The notes: generated by a model not told the origin, from the sequence alone. DNA of 64,000 bases from Beijerinckiaceae bacterium (GCA_030684835.1 JAUXWZ010000157.1:62001-126000); one strand, 5' to 3'. Shown: positions 53,365 through 62,424, counted from the first letter of the stretch. Numbers and translations: made by a program.

Positions 53365-53481
53365 CTTCACTCAACATTTGAAGAAGATCGTGGAAGGCGC
53401 AAATGCATACATTTGCGCGCGACTGTCGGGTGCGCGAAACTTGTGGCGTCGGCTCAATATCTCCTTGAGCCGACCGGAGTT

Positions 53482-53787
53482 TCAGGACGCGCGTTTACTG
53501 CGGGCGTAGGCAGCGATGGCGATTGATGCGATTGCGACCATCGCGGAACCGATCGAGAGTGTCGAATTATAGGGCCCCGAAACCGAATAGAAATTGGTGC
53601 CGAAGATCAGCAAGGCCACGGCGCCCACGCCAAGGGCGGTCACCATGATGTTCGAAAGCATGTCGGCCTTGCTCTTGGCGTCGCGCGTTGCGTCGGTGAC
53701 GCCCGTAGCGGTATCGCGTTCGAGCATTTTAGCCTTGTAGTCTTTGCCCAGAAGAATCTGCTTGTCGGTATCGGACAGCTCGGCCAT
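53482..53787 (-). CDS. Small two-helix membrane protein
   Basis: A 101-residue protein with a charged, probably cytoplasmic N-terminus (AELSDTDKQILLGKDYKAKM) and two hydrophobic helices (NIMVTALGVGAVALLIFGTNF and SAMVAIASIAIAAYA) separated by a short loop. The ATG at 53787 follows GGAGGGGAACG. Family unknown. It is the first gene right of the island, with its 3' end 118 bases from attR. Confidence 0.6.
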   Translation of the reverse strand: MAELSDTDKQILLGKDYKAKMLERDTATGVTDATRDAKSKADMLSNIMVTALGVGAVALLIFGTNFYSVSGPYNSTLSIGSAMVAIASIAIAAYARSKRAS

Positions 53788-53918
53788 GACGTTCCCCTCC
53801 AGCTGCTTATGCAGCCTCCTCACACTACCCTTATTCCTGAGGCAAACCTAACGATAAGAACGGCGGCACTCCGCCGTCCTGCAGGTCGGCATGGCCACCT
53901 GAAAGAGAGTCGTAGCCG

Positions 53919-54254
53919 ATGACGGATCAACGCTTTCGCCCTCTCGCCACGTTCAGCGGCCTGCGCCAGGTCCCGCTGATCGCAACTTCACACAACAGCA
54001 TCTACCCTTCCCTGACAGTGACATTTGAAGGCGTCACACTCGTTGTCGTTCGCGCGCACCGCTTTGCATGGAGCGAAATTGAGGCCATCAATGCGCGCTG
54101 GCTGTTTGGCCACATGATTACGATTGTCCCCAAGGGAGGATGGCGCACGTTTAGCGCGACATTCTACGGACGCCCGGCCGCCGCGAACGCCGTTCGCGCC
54201 CTACAGGCAGCTGGCGCGCCGCTCGCGCCTTCCGCTCTGGCATGGCTCACTTAA
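53919..54254 (+). CDS. Hypothetical protein, 111 residues
   Basis: A small beta-rich protein (LTVTFEGVTLVVVRAHRFAWSEIEAI, WLFGHMITIVPKGGWRTFSATFYG) with an Ala-rich C-terminal helix. The fold reminds of PH-like or DUF-type surface domains, but I cannot name a family. It starts after GAAAGAG and lies 54 bases before the next small gene on the same strand. Confidence 0.55.
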   Translation: MTDQRFRPLATFSGLRQVPLIATSHNSIYPSLTVTFEGVTLVVVRAHRFAWSEIEAINARWLFGHMITIVPKGGWRTFSATFYGRPAAANAVRALQAAGAPLAPSALAWLT

Positions 54255-54308
54255 AAGGCCTTGCCCGGCGCGCCCGCTTCTGCGACGAAGCGCGCTGTGG
54301 AGGGGACA

Positions 54309-54461
54309 ATGTTCGGTCTTGAAGTCTGGGAACTCATAATGATCGCAACCGGCGCCTTCTGGGGCTTCTGGTTCGTGCGGCGGCGCAACAAGAAGATCGA
54401 AGAAGAACAGAAACGTCTTCGAGAGGACGAAGCGTCGCGCAACAAACGCAAGAAACGCTGA
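54309..54461 (+). CDS. 50-residue single-pass membrane protein
   Basis: A very short gene with a strong GGAGGGG site, one N-terminal hydrophobic helix (LEVWELIMIATGAFWGFWFV) and a strongly charged tail (RRRNKKIEEEQKRLREDE and more Arg/Lys). Similar short proteins are common and of unknown function. The in-frame upstream ATG at 54261 lacks a ribosome site. Confidence 0.55.
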   Translation: MFGLEVWELIMIATGAFWGFWFVRRRNKKIEEEQKRLREDEASRNKRKKR

Positions 54462-54489
54462 GCGACGAGCAATCCCCGCCGCAAGCGTT

Positions 54490-55416
54490 TCAGCTTGCGC
54501 CACCTGCATCCGTCTTGAGCCACGCAGCGCCGCAAGCCTTTGCGAGCTCGCGCACGCGTAAAATATAGCTCTGGCGTTCCGTCACCGAGATCACGCCCCG
54601 CGCATCGAGCAGATTAAAACGGTGCGAAGCCTTGATGCACTGGTCGTAGGCCGGCAGCACCATGTCATGCCGTTCGCCGCGATCGCCCTTTTCCAGCAGC
54701 GATTTGCACTCGGCTTCCGCGTCCTTGAAATGCTGAAACAGAAGCGCCGTGTCAGCATGCTCGAAATTGTGCCGTGAATATTCTTGCTCGGCCTGCTTGA
54801 AGACATCGCCATAGGTGACTTTTTCGGCGCCGTCGCGACCGTTGAAATTCAGGTCGTAGACGTTTTCCACGCCCTGCACATACATGGCCAGGCGCTCCAG
54901 CCCGTAGGTGAGTTCGCCCGAAACGGGTGCGCACTCGAAACCTGCAACCTGCTGAAAATAGGTGAACTGGCTCACTTCCATGCCGTCGCACCAGCACTCC
55001 CAGCCAAGCCCCCAGGCGCCCAGAGTGGGGCTTTCCCAGTCGTCCTCGACGAAACGGATGTCGTGTAGCCCGGCGTCCACGCCAATCGCTGCGAGCGAAC
55101 GCAAATAGAGATCCTGCAGGTCAGGCGGCGAAGGCTTCAGGATCACCTGAAACTGATAATAATGCTGGAGCCGGTTGGGGTTCTCGCCATATCGCCCGTC
55201 CTTGGGCCGCCGTGATGGCTGAACATAAGCGGCCTTCCAAGGCTTTGGCCCCAGCGAACGAAGCGTCGTAGCGGGGTGGAAGGTGCCCGCGCCAACTTCC
55301 ATGTCGTAAGGCTGGAGGATGACGCACCCCTGCTCCGCCCAGAAGCGCTGGAGGGTCAGAATCAGCCCCTGAAAAGAACGTTTGGGGTCCATGCTGGCTT
55401 GGGCGGACAAAGTCAT
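54490..55416 (-). CDS. glyQ: Glycyl-tRNA synthetase alpha subunit
   Basis: The 308-residue alpha subunit of the bacterial (alpha/beta) glycyl-tRNA synthetase charges tRNA-Gly in the cytoplasm. It shows the typical start [76 protein letters not shown]-like sequence and a C-terminal [13 protein letters not shown] helix. ATG at 55416 gives the usual N-terminal length; 55392 and 55452 are alternatives. The beta subunit gene glyS does not follow downstream, where small plus-strand genes lie instead. Confidence 0.96.
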   Translation of the reverse strand: MTLSAQASMDPKRSFQGLILTLQRFWAEQGCVILQPYDMEVGAGTFHPATTLRSLGPKPWKAAYVQPSRRPKDGRYGENPNRLQHYYQFQVILKPSPPDLQDLYLRSLAAIGVDAGLHDIRFVEDDWESPTLGAWGLGWECWCDGMEVSQFTYFQQVAGFECAPVSGELTYGLERLAMYVQGVENVYDLNFNGRDGAEKVTYGDVFKQAEQEYSRHNFEHADTALLFQHFKDAEAECKSLLEKGDRGERHDMVLPAYDQCIKASHRFNLLDARGVISVTERQSYILRVRELAKACGAAWLKTDAGGAS

Positions 55417-55618
55417 TTGGCGGCTCGGGTCAAAGTCGGAAATCGCGCGCAACCTAGTGGCTTTCCCCGCGAACGCAACCTGCGCTTCCGCGCCGCCATG
55501 ATGAATAAAGGATGAATGGCGATCTCACACGACATTCAGCCCGAGGGCGGTATAAACGCGCATGGTCTGATTGAGGCCGAGCCCGAAGCGTAGGCCTCGG
55601 GATGGAGGAGGTGTCGCC

Positions 55619-56125
55619 ATGAGGAACTTGTTCAACATCGCCCGCGTCGCTGCCGTCGCCGCATTCGCTCTTGGAGCCGGAGCGCTTCTTACCCCCGCGC
55701 CCGCAGAAGCGCAGGGCCGTCAGGGCTATTCAGCCGGCGGCGGAGCCCGCTTTAGCGGCGGCCGCGTCTCTGCTCCGCGCATGGGCGTCGCCCCGCGCAT
55801 GGGCTACAGCCAGCGTGGCGTCGCGCCCCGGGTCTCGGGTTATCGCCCGGTCGTGCGCTCAGGCGTTCGCCCGGTTGTTCGCCATGGCGTTCGTCCTGGC
55901 GTTTGGCGCCCGGGTCGGTCGTACTCTCGCGGCGGCCGCTATCCCTATTGGCCGGCTGCGGCTGGGGTGGGGCTGGGACTGGTCGGCGCAGCGGCGGTGG
56001 CCAACAGCGGATATTATTACGCAAACGGCGGCTATGGCGCGCAGCAATGCTGGCTTGAGCGCCGCACGATTCGCACAAACTACGGCCGCCGCATGATTAA
56101 CGTACGCGTCTGCCCCGTTTACTAA
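55619..56125 (+). CDS. Secreted Gly/Arg-rich protein
   Basis: The 168-residue protein has a Sec signal peptide (IARVAAVAAFALGAGALLTPAPAEAQ), a Gly/Ser/Arg-rich repeat-like middle (several VxPRMG and GVRPVVR units), a hydrophobic Gly/Ala segment (GVGLGLVGAAAVANSGYYY) and a C-terminus with two Cys (QQCWLERRT, VRVCPVY). A strong GGAGGAGG site precedes the ATG, which suggests high expression. It is related in leader and composition to the next gene at 56302. Function unknown; possibly cell-envelope associated. Confidence 0.7.
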   Translation: MRNLFNIARVAAVAAFALGAGALLTPAPAEAQGRQGYSAGGGARFSGGRVSAPRMGVAPRMGYSQRGVAPRVSGYRPVVRSGVRPVVRHGVRPGVWRPGRSYSRGGRYPYWPAAAGVGLGLVGAAAVANSGYYYANGGYGAQQCWLERRTIRTNYGRRMINVRVCPVY

Positions 56126-56144
56126 CTTATGCGAAAGCACCTAG

Positions 56145-56173
56145 CGCCGGAGCCGAAAGGCTCCGGCGTTTTT
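56145..56173 (+). terminator. Rho-independent terminator
   Basis: CGCCGGAGCC (56145-56154) and GGCTCCGGCG (56159-56168) form a perfect 10-bp stem with a GAAA tetraloop followed by TTTTT, nineteen bases after the stop of the secreted protein gene. It is a textbook terminator. Confidence 0.92.
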
Positions 56174-56301
56174 CTTTGTGCGCGCAGCAGCTTGCGCGTG
56201 AATGGCGTATGAACAAGCGCGTCACGACACATTCAGTGCGCTGCTGGCAAAGTTAGATCATGGCCAATCAGAACTGGCCCAGCAAAAAGGGATGCCACGC
56301 C

Positions 56302-56634
56302 ATGAAGATCCTCTCGAACCTCGCCCGCGCCGCCGCATTCGCTGCTTTCGCCATTGGCGCCAGCGCGTTCGTCCCCTCCACAGGCAGCGAAGCGCAGGCG
56401 CAGTCTGGATACTCGTACGGCGGCCAACGCGTTCAGCAAAATCGCGCTGCGCCCCGCGGCGCCTATCGCCAGCGCCAGGTGGCTCCCCGCCGCGCGTACA
56501 ATCGTCCGGGCGTGCGCAATTACGGACCGCGCTACCGGCCCATGTACGCCGCGCCGCGCCGCTGTGTCGTTCGCACGCGTATGGTCAATACGTATAACGG
56601 CCCACGTCTCGTGAGGCAGCGCATCTGCCGCTAA
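56302..56634 (+). CDS. Small secreted basic protein, related to 55619
   Basis: A 110-residue protein with a signal peptide (NLARAAAFAAFAIGASAFVPSTGSEAQAQ) very like that of the gene at 55619, an Arg/Gln/Tyr-rich middle (RQRQVAPRRAYNRPG) and a C-terminal CVVRTRMVNTYNGPRLVRQRIC ending, two Cys in similar spacing. It is probably a tandem duplicate with a shortened middle. AAGGGA lies upstream of the ATG at 56302. Confidence 0.68.
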   Translation: MKILSNLARAAAFAAFAIGASAFVPSTGSEAQAQSGYSYGGQRVQQNRAAPRGAYRQRQVAPRRAYNRPGVRNYGPRYRPMYAAPRRCVVRTRMVNTYNGPRLVRQRICR

Positions 56635-56656
56635 CGCAACAGCGGACCCAGGAACG

Positions 56657-56684
56657 AGGGCGCGTCGAAAGGCGCGCCCTTTTT
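56657..56684 (+). terminator. Rho-independent terminator
   Basis: AGGGCGCG (56657-56664) pairs with CGCGCCCT (56673-56680), followed by TTTT, about 20 bases after the stop of the small secreted protein gene. The other side overlaps the end of the convergent methyltransferase gene. Confidence 0.88.
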
Positions 56685-57451
56685 CATTCGCGCGCCACCA
56701 GCGCCTCGCCACGATGCACTGCATCAGCGAACGCGGTAAACCGTCCATCCGCCTCGTGAACGACAAGCGCGGGCGCAAACGTAAGCGGCGCACGGCTGCC
56801 CTTACGTCCCGTCACAATGATTCGTCCAGCGTCTTCGCCTGCCCGGGCGTGAACCGGCAGCACGCGTACTGCGCCAAGTCGGCCCTCGCAAGCCTCCAGA
56901 ATGGGCTTCAACGCTTGAGGGAGATGGATCATCGCGAATCGCCCGCCGGGCGCCAGAAGCGCAAGACACGCGCGCATCCATGCCCCCACGCCCCCCTCGC
57001 CCAGAACATGCGCTTGCGCCCGCGAGTCATGCGGCGAAGCGCGCACCGCGCCCTGCTCGTAAAAGGGTGGGTTTGTGAGGAGTGCGCTCGCGCTTCCGTT
57101 AGCAAGGCCTGCGCCCTTTCGCGATGCGGGAGACAGCAGGTCGCAGCCCAGCACGCGCACGCGGTCGCTCAGTTCATTCGCCGCCACGTTCTCCAAGGCT
57201 AACGCGACCAGCTCTGGCTGCCGCTCCACGAGGAGCACCTGCGCCCCGGGCGCCCGAATCGCAAGTGTGAGGCCAACCGCGCCCACCCCGGCGCCAGCGT
57301 CGATAAGGAGTTCGCCGGGCTCTGCAATGCAGGCGGCCAGCAGCATTGTATCTGTCCCAACGCGATGTCCGCGCGCCGGTTGGCGAAGGAGAAGGCGTCC
57401 GCCAAGCAGGCGGGCATCAGTACACCCCACGTCACTCACGCTTGAGCTCAT
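56684..57451 (-). CDS. TrmN6-like tRNA (adenine-N6) or related methyltransferase
   Basis: The 255-residue class I SAM methyltransferase has the nucleotide loop LLIDAGAGVGAVGLTLA near residue 68, VLLVERQPELVALA and the N6-methylation motif NPPFYEQG. These match YfiC/TrmN6-type enzymes that modify A37 of tRNA1(Val), though glutamine and protein methyltransferases share NPPF/Y. The ATG at 57451 overlaps the end of the DUF2007 gene by 20 bases, as often seen in Hyphomicrobiales for this pair. Confidence 0.8.
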   Translation of the reverse strand: MSSSVSDVGCTDARLLGGRLLLRQPARGHRVGTDTMLLAACIAEPGELLIDAGAGVGAVGLTLAIRAPGAQVLLVERQPELVALALENVAANELSDRVRVLGCDLLSPASRKGAGLANGSASALLTNPPFYEQGAVRASPHDSRAQAHVLGEGGVGAWMRACLALLAPGGRFAMIHLPQALKPILEACEGRLGAVRVLPVHARAGEDAGRIIVTGRKGSRAPLTFAPALVVHEADGRFTAFADAVHRGEALVARE

Positions 57452-57656
57452 GTTCCAGACCAGCGGCAGTAAGCAGCCTGCGCGCCTGATCCGCACGCCC
57501 TTCCTCAACGAGAATGCGGCGCGGCAAGAATCCGAGCGATCCCTCCATCGCGCTGGTATACCCGTCAGCTACAAAAAAGCGCATGCCGGCGCCCGCGAGC
57601 GTCGCTTCCACAAACGAAATCAGCACCAGATCGTTAGTTCGCATGATCTCGATCAT
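57432..57656 (-). CDS. DUF2007-family protein
   Basis: A 74-residue protein with the DUF2007 sequence MIEIMRTNDLVLISFVEATLAGAGMRFFVADGY and a C-terminal RRILVEEGRADQARRLL helix. These proteins are putative signal-transducing or ligand-binding domains. Start at 57656 (MIEIM) fits the family; 57677 adds seven residues, and 57644 is also possible. It overlaps the methyltransferase gene and is divergent from the prenyl synthase. Confidence 0.78.
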   Translation of the reverse strand: MIEIMRTNDLVLISFVEATLAGAGMRFFVADGYTSAMEGSLGFLPRRILVEEGRADQARRLLTAAGLEHELKRE

Positions 57657-57795
57657 CGGGCGCGGCGTAAGCTCCATTGGCAGGGTCGTTGCGTCGTTTT
57701 ATGGGGCGTGCGAAGAGGCTGTCACGCTCGCACGGTGCAAAAGCGTGCGCAAGGTGGGTCAATGCGGGCATCTGGCCCGCGAAGGAGTGGCTAAC

Positions 57796-58809
57796 GTGGG
57801 CGTTGTCGTTCCGTTTGAAGATTCATCGGCAGGACATGGGATCGACCGGCTCTCGGGCCTGGTCGCCAGCGATCTGGAACGCGTCAACAAGACCATTCTT
57901 GAGCGCACCGGCTCAGACGTGACGATGATCCCGGAAGTCGCCAATCATCTCATTTCATCGGGCGGGAAGCGCCTTCGCCCCATGCTGACGCTTGCGGCGG
58001 CTGGGCTGTGCAATTACGCGGGCGAGGGACACATCAAGCTCGCGGCCGCGGTCGAATTCATGCACACGGCGACGCTGCTGCACGATGACGTCGTGGACCA
58101 AAGCGACATGCGCCGCGGCAAACTCGCCGCGCGGATGCTGTGGGGCAACGAGGCCAGCGTGCTCGTCGGCGATTTTTTGCTCGGTCAGGCGTTCAAGATG
58201 ATGGTCGAGGTGGGCTCACTTCCGTGTCTTGACGTTTTATCCACCGCCGCCGCCGTGATCGCGGAAGGCGAGGTCATGCAGCTGTCCGCCGCCAAGGACA
58301 CGCAGACGACAGAGGACGCCTACCTGTCGGTGATTCGCGCCAAGACCGCAGCGCTTTTCGGCGCTGCGTGCGAAGTGGGCCCTCTACTGGCCGGCGGCTC
58401 GAAGGCCGAGATTGCAGCGTGCCGCAGCTATGGCATGAACCTGGGCGTCGCTTTTCAGCTTATTGATGACGCGCTGGACTACGGTGGCGCCGCCACCAAG
58501 CTCGGCAAGAACGTCGGCGACGACTTCCGCGAGGGCAAGATCACACTGCCCATCGTCTTGTCCTTCCGCCGGGGCACCGACGCCGAGCGTGATTTTTGGC
58601 GCCGCACTCTCGAAAAGGGCGAGATCAACGAGGGTGATTTGGAGACGGCGCTCGACACGATGCGAAAGCATCGCGCGCTCGAAGACACAATCGAGCGCGC
58701 CCGACATTATGGCGCAATGGCGCGCGATGCTCTGGAGCTTTTTCCCCAGTCAAACTGGAAGCGCGCGCTGTTTGACGTCGTCGACTTCTGCGTCAGTCGC
58801 ACGCATTGA
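57796..58809 (+). CDS. ispB: Polyprenyl (octa-/decaprenyl) diphosphate synthase
   Basis: The 337-residue all-helical trans-prenyltransferase makes the long side chain of ubiquinone. The first Asp-rich motif is LLHDDVVDQSDMRRG (around residue 92) and the second is QLIDDALDYGG (around 222), with GGKRLRPML and QLSAAKDTQTTEDAY typical of the IspB group. A GTG start at 57796 behind GGAG is used. Upstream in-frame sequence to 57514 is antisense to DUF2007. Chain length (8-10 isoprenes) cannot be fixed from sequence. Confidence 0.9.
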   Translation: MGVVVPFEDSSAGHGIDRLSGLVASDLERVNKTILERTGSDVTMIPEVANHLISSGGKRLRPMLTLAAAGLCNYAGEGHIKLAAAVEFMHTATLLHDDVVDQSDMRRGKLAARMLWGNEASVLVGDFLLGQAFKMMVEVGSLPCLDVLSTAAAVIAEGEVMQLSAAKDTQTTEDAYLSVIRAKTAALFGAACEVGPLLAGGSKAEIAACRSYGMNLGVAFQLIDDALDYGGAATKLGKNVGDDFREGKITLPIVLSFRRGTDAERDFWRRTLEKGEINEGDLETALDTMRKHRALEDTIERARHYGAMARDALELFPQSNWKRALFDVVDFCVSRTH

Positions 58810-58814
58810 GACGA

Positions 58815-59084
58815 CTAACAATCGGTCCGCACGATCTCATAGGTACGCGGACTGATTTCAATATCGCACTCTGGACCGCTACCCGCGCGACGCGCGTCGT
58901 CGACCTCCCAGACACCGTCGTCGAGTTCAATTTCATCCCATGAAACATAGCCGGCTGCGCGAAGAGTTTCCTCAATGCGCGCGCGCTCTTCCGGGTTCGG
59001 CGCCCGACCCGCGTAAGCGGGCGTAAAGGTCACGCCTAACAAGGCGGCGCACATAAAAACAGCCGTCGAAAGCTTGACTGACAT
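58815..59084 (-). CDS. Small secreted PepSY-like protein
   Basis: An 89-residue protein with a signal peptide (VFMCAALLGVTFTPAYAG) and a compact acidic domain beginning RIEETLRAAGYVSWDEIELDDGVWEVDDAR, which resembles a short PepSY_2-type domain, and a C-terminal Cys-containing strand. It is convergent with ispB with a five-base gap. Function unknown. Confidence 0.65.
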   Translation of the reverse strand: MSVKLSTAVFMCAALLGVTFTPAYAGRAPNPEERARIEETLRAAGYVSWDEIELDDGVWEVDDARRAGSGPECDIEISPRTYEIVRTDC

Positions 59085-59190
59085 CGTGAACTTATCCTTC
59101 TCCGAAGCGTGTAATTAGCCCCCTCGAAGAGGTAGTCCCCGCGCTCGCTCAAGCAAGCGAAGCCGCAACCATCATGCGCAGCTCACAAAA

Positions 59191-59637
59191 CTATGGCGCG
59201 CGATGCGGCGAATTGGAGAAAGATACGATCATCCAACGCCCATCTCGTTTGACGATGGTGCTTCCGTTGCGGCTCTGGATGCTCACGGCTTTTCCTTTTT
59301 CAACACGGTCGATCTGCCATACGCCCGCAAGCGCCAAAGTGTCGTCGGACACTTGCACAACGGACACGCGCCCGACCGGGGACGCCTTGGCGCCGGGCAA
59401 CCGCTCGAAGGCGGTGACGAAATATTGCTTCACCCCAGCGGGCGTCGTGATCAAATCGCGGGAAAGCGTTCCCCAAAACATCGCCTCGGGCGCAAAATTG
59501 CTCGCGACCGCGTCGGCATCGGCCGCCGTGAAATCAGCGAGAAACTTCTCGAACACAGCTTGCGCGTCTTCCTGCGGACCGGCCATTACGGAAATCGGCG
59601 CGAAGGCGAAAAACACTGACAGCAGTAGGCGATTCAT
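59191..59637 (-). CDS. Secreted SnoaL-like/NTF2-fold protein
   Basis: A 148-residue protein with a signal peptide (LLLSVFFAFAPISVMAG) and an NTF2-like domain of the SgcJ/YybH or calcium/calmodulin-kinase-association type. It has EDAQAVFEKFLADFTAADADAVASNFAPEAMFWG at the start and a final VKRDGRWMIVSFSNSP strand. The start at 59637 is chosen over 59652 because the leader begins there. It lies 15 bases downstream of the globin gene and may be in one operon with it. Confidence 0.72.
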   Translation of the reverse strand: MNRLLLSVFFAFAPISVMAGPQEDAQAVFEKFLADFTAADADAVASNFAPEAMFWGTLSRDLITTPAGVKQYFVTAFERLPGAKASPVGRVSVVQVSDDTLALAGVWQIDRVEKGKAVSIQSRNGSTIVKRDGRWMIVSFSNSPHRAP

Positions 59638-59652
59638 GAAAGCTCCAAACAA

Positions 59653-60123
59653 TCAAAAGGCGCGAATTGGCGCCTTCAGCGGCGGCAGTACGCCACGATG
59701 AAAGTCAAGCGACAGGCGCAACGATTGCGCGATGCGGTTGGCGCGGTCGATGAAGAGATCAGCTGCGGCCGGCGGACACACGTCGCGCGCGGTCTTTTCG
59801 AACAGTCCGAGCCAATGATCGAAATGGGCATGTTCAAGCCCTTCGATCTTCACATGCGCCGGCACGGGTCTGCCATCGTACCTCTTCGTCATCAGCACGA
59901 CTGATGACCAGAAACTATACATCTTCTCGAGATGCGGCTGCCAGTCAGCAATCTCGCGCGTGAAGATCGGGCCAAGCACAGAATCGGCGCGTATGCGCTG
60001 ATAAAATTCATCCACCAGCAACTTGATCATCGCCTCATCGACGCCGACCAAGACGCCGGGCGCGGGTGGGCGATGGAGAACCGTGGGCGGAACCTCGGAT
60101 TTTGGCTTACTATCTGAACTCAT
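59653..60123 (-). CDS. Group III truncated globin
   Basis: The 156-residue protein has the group III truncated-haemoglobin pattern. An N-terminal Ser/Pro-rich tail is followed by LVDEFYQRIRADSVLGPIFTREIADWQPHLEKMYSFWSSVVLMTKRYDG and LEHAHFDHWLGLFEKTA, where the His supplies the proximal haem ligand region. Roles proposed for the family include nitric oxide or oxygen handling, but none is established here. ATG at 60123 is used; 60138 is an alternative. Confidence 0.87.
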   Translation of the reverse strand: MSSDSKPKSEVPPTVLHRPPAPGVLVGVDEAMIKLLVDEFYQRIRADSVLGPIFTREIADWQPHLEKMYSFWSSVVLMTKRYDGRPVPAHVKIEGLEHAHFDHWLGLFEKTARDVCPPAAADLFIDRANRIAQSLRLSLDFHRGVLPPLKAPIRAF

Positions 60124-60286
60124 GCGCCTTTTTAGCACCGCGCGAGGCGTCTGTCGCCGTGACGTGAAGACGCGAGCTGATTTCGCCCGTCACCCAAGCG
60201 AAAAGCGAAGCCCGCGACAGGCCACAAACATTAGCGCCAGTCTGTCACAAACGGTCAACCTTTGCCGACCATGACGCGTTTGCGCT

Positions 60287-60790
60287 CTAACCCTTCACGC
60301 TTGCCTTCGCGATCGGCGGCACGAAAGAAAGCCCTGTGTCCCAGGGGAAAAAGATCCACGTGTCCTGTGATACTTCAGTGATGAACGTATCCACCAGCGG
60401 GCGGCCCAAAGGCTTCGCGTACACAGTGGCGAAATGCGCTTTCGGCAACATCTCGCGCACGAGGCGTGCGGTGGCGCCGGTGTCAACGAGATCGTCAACG
60501 ACCAGCACGCTTGCGCCGCCATCGCCATTGACGGCGATCTTCTCCGTGATGGTCTTCAACACGCGCAGCTCGCCCTGACGCTTCTCGTCGTCATAACTCT
60601 CGATGCAAACCGTCTCGATGACGCGGATGCCAAGTTCGCGCGCAACGATGGCCGCCGGCACAAGGCCACCGCGCGTTACCGTCACCATTGCGGTGAAGGG
60701 GCCCGCCGCGTTGAGCCGCCACGCCAGCGCGCGCGCGTCACGATGAAATTGATCCCACGAAACCGGGAACGCCTTCTGCCCGTCGCTCAT
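60287..60790 (-). CDS. gpt: Xanthine-guanine phosphoribosyltransferase
   Basis: The 167-residue enzyme salvages xanthine and guanine to nucleotides using PRPP. It has the PRPP-binding motif [14 protein letters not shown] (about residues 95-108), [15 protein letters not shown] and a C-terminal WIFFPWDT segment typical of the Gpt family. ATG at 60790 is preferred to a GTG one codon before. It lies 15 bases downstream of the CinA-like gene and may share its transcript. Confidence 0.92.
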   Translation of the reverse strand: MSDGQKAFPVSWDQFHRDARALAWRLNAAGPFTAMVTVTRGGLVPAAIVARELGIRVIETVCIESYDDEKRQGELRVLKTITEKIAVNGDGGASVLVVDDLVDTGATARLVREMLPKAHFATVYAKPLGRPLVDTFITEVSQDTWIFFPWDTGLSFVPPIAKASVKG

Positions 60791-60805
60791 CACAAAAACT
60801 CTCCG

Positions 60806-61561
60806 TCAGGAAGTTGCGCGTTCTGCGACAAGCTGCGCGATGAGCGCGCGCACGTCGTCTGACGCCTTGGCGAGAAGCGCCTCGTCCTTGGCGCGAAGCA
60901 CGATCTGGTTGTTGCGCCCGCCCGCCGTGCCAAATGACGGATAGGAGCCGATGGAAACGTCCGCATATTGCGCGGCGATAGCCATGAGGCCCGCTGCGTA
61001 GACGCCTTCCGGCAACGGCGCGTCGAGCGAGACAGACTGAATTTTTGCGCCCGTCTCAAGGGTCTGGGCGACATTGTCGAGCATCGCCTGCATGATGCGC
61101 GGCACCCCGGCCATCACCATGACGTTGCCGATTCTGAAGCCGGGCGCGGCGGAAATCGGATTGAGAATGAGATCGGCCCCCTTGGGAATGCGACACATAC
61201 GAAGCCGCATCTCGTTGAGGTCTGAGCGTTTCATACGCGTCAGCAGCAATTCGACCGCGCGTTCGTCCACATCAATCGAGACGCCCATCGCCTTGGCTAC
61301 GCAATCAGCGGTGATGTCATCATGGGTGGGGCCGATGCCGCCCGTGGTGAACAGGTAGGTGTAACGCGTGCTCAACGCTTGCACGCCCGCCACAATCTCC
61401 TCCTCGATGTCAGGAACCACGCGCACTTCGCGCAGCTCGATCCCGATCTTGGTGAGATATTCGGCGATGTAGCCGATGTTCTGGTCCTTCGTGCGTCCGG
61501 ACAGAATTTCATCGCCAATCACGAGAACGGCGGCTGTAATCGTTTTGGGCGCTGGCTGCAT
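60806..61561 (-). CDS. CinA/MoaB-type molybdopterin-binding domain protein
   Basis: A 251-residue protein of the competence/damage-inducible CinA N-terminal type: AAVLVIGDEILSGRTKDQN at the start, LFTTGGIGPTHDDITADCVAKAMG in the middle and APGFRIGNVMVMAGVPRIMQAML near residue 155. The domain is related to MoaB/Mog and binds molybdopterin or nucleotide pyrophosphate substrates. A CinA C-terminal amidase domain is absent. Precise role unknown. Confidence 0.85.
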   Translation of the reverse strand: MQPAPKTITAAVLVIGDEILSGRTKDQNIGYIAEYLTKIGIELREVRVVPDIEEEIVAGVQALSTRYTYLFTTGGIGPTHDDITADCVAKAMGVSIDVDERAVELLLTRMKRSDLNEMRLRMCRIPKGADLILNPISAAPGFRIGNVMVMAGVPRIMQAMLDNVAQTLETGAKIQSVSLDAPLPEGVYAAGLMAIAAQYADVSIGSYPSFGTAGGRNNQIVLRAKDEALLAKASDDVRALIAQLVAERATS

Positions 61562-61716
61562 GAATATGGACCTTGATGGATTTCCGCCCCGTTTATGAAG
61601 GCGCAGGCAGGCTTGGCAAGGGAAAATGCGCCGGAGGGCAGTTTGGCGCGTCAGTCGACGCAGCCAGCCCCCTCCCTTATGACAGCGTTACCTGAAATTT
61701 TCGAACGAACGGCCTC

Positions 61717-62424
61717 ATGCGCTTCCCGCACCCCCTTATCGAAGGCCGACTGCTGCGCCGCTACAAGCGATTCCTCGCCGACGTGCAGCTCGTCTGCGGG
61801 GAGGAAGTCACGGCCCATTGCGCAAATCCGGGCGCGATGATGGGGCTTCTCGCGCCGCAAGCCCGCGTATTCCTCTCGCAATCCGACAATCCGGCCCGCA
61901 AGCTGCGATTTTCGTGGGAGGTTGTGGAGGCCGCGTTCGGTCGAGGCTCCGAATTCGTAGGCGTCAGCACCGCCCTGCCGAATCCGTTGGTCGGCGACGC
62001 GCTGCGTGCGGGGTTTTTCCACGAGTTTGACGGCTGGCCGATCATTCGGCGCGAGGTGAAGTACGGGGCCGCCAGCCGCGTCGACTTCCTGCTTGAAGGC
62101 GAAGGCCGGCCGCCCCTGTTCGTCGAGGTGAAAAACGTCCATCTCATGCGCCAGCCGGGCCTCGCCGAGTTTCCCGATTGCGCCACCGCGCGCGGCGCCA
62201 GGCACATGCGCGAACTGGCCGACATGGTGCGCGCTGGCTGCCGCGCGTGCGTCGTGTTTGTCATCCAGATGAACGCCGATCGCTTCACGCTCGCCCGCGA
62301 TCTTGATCCGGTCTACGGGCGCGCCTTTGACGAAGCGATCGCTGCCGGGGTGGAGGCGATAGCCTTGTCCTGCAACGTCTCTGTGGAAGGCGTGGACATC
62401 GCGCAACGCGTGCCGATTGTTTAA
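61717..62424 (+). CDS. sfsA: SfsA, sugar fermentation stimulation / nuclease-family protein
   Basis: A 235-residue SfsA-family protein with LIEGRLLRRYKRFLADVQL, AHCANPGAM, a central VDFLLEGEGRPPLFVEVKNV stretch with the PD-(D/E)xK-like residues, and FPDCATARGARHMREL near residue 155. Members show weak DNA/RNA-binding or nuclease activity. It converges on the FkbM gene with a four-base overlap of the stops. Confidence 0.92.
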   Translation: MRFPHPLIEGRLLRRYKRFLADVQLVCGEEVTAHCANPGAMMGLLAPQARVFLSQSDNPARKLRFSWEVVEAAFGRGSEFVGVSTALPNPLVGDALRAGFFHEFDGWPIIRREVKYGAASRVDFLLEGEGRPPLFVEVKNVHLMRQPGLAEFPDCATARGARHMRELADMVRAGCRACVVFVIQMNADRFTLARDLDPVYGRAFDEAIAAGVEAIALSCNVSVEGVDIAQRVPIV

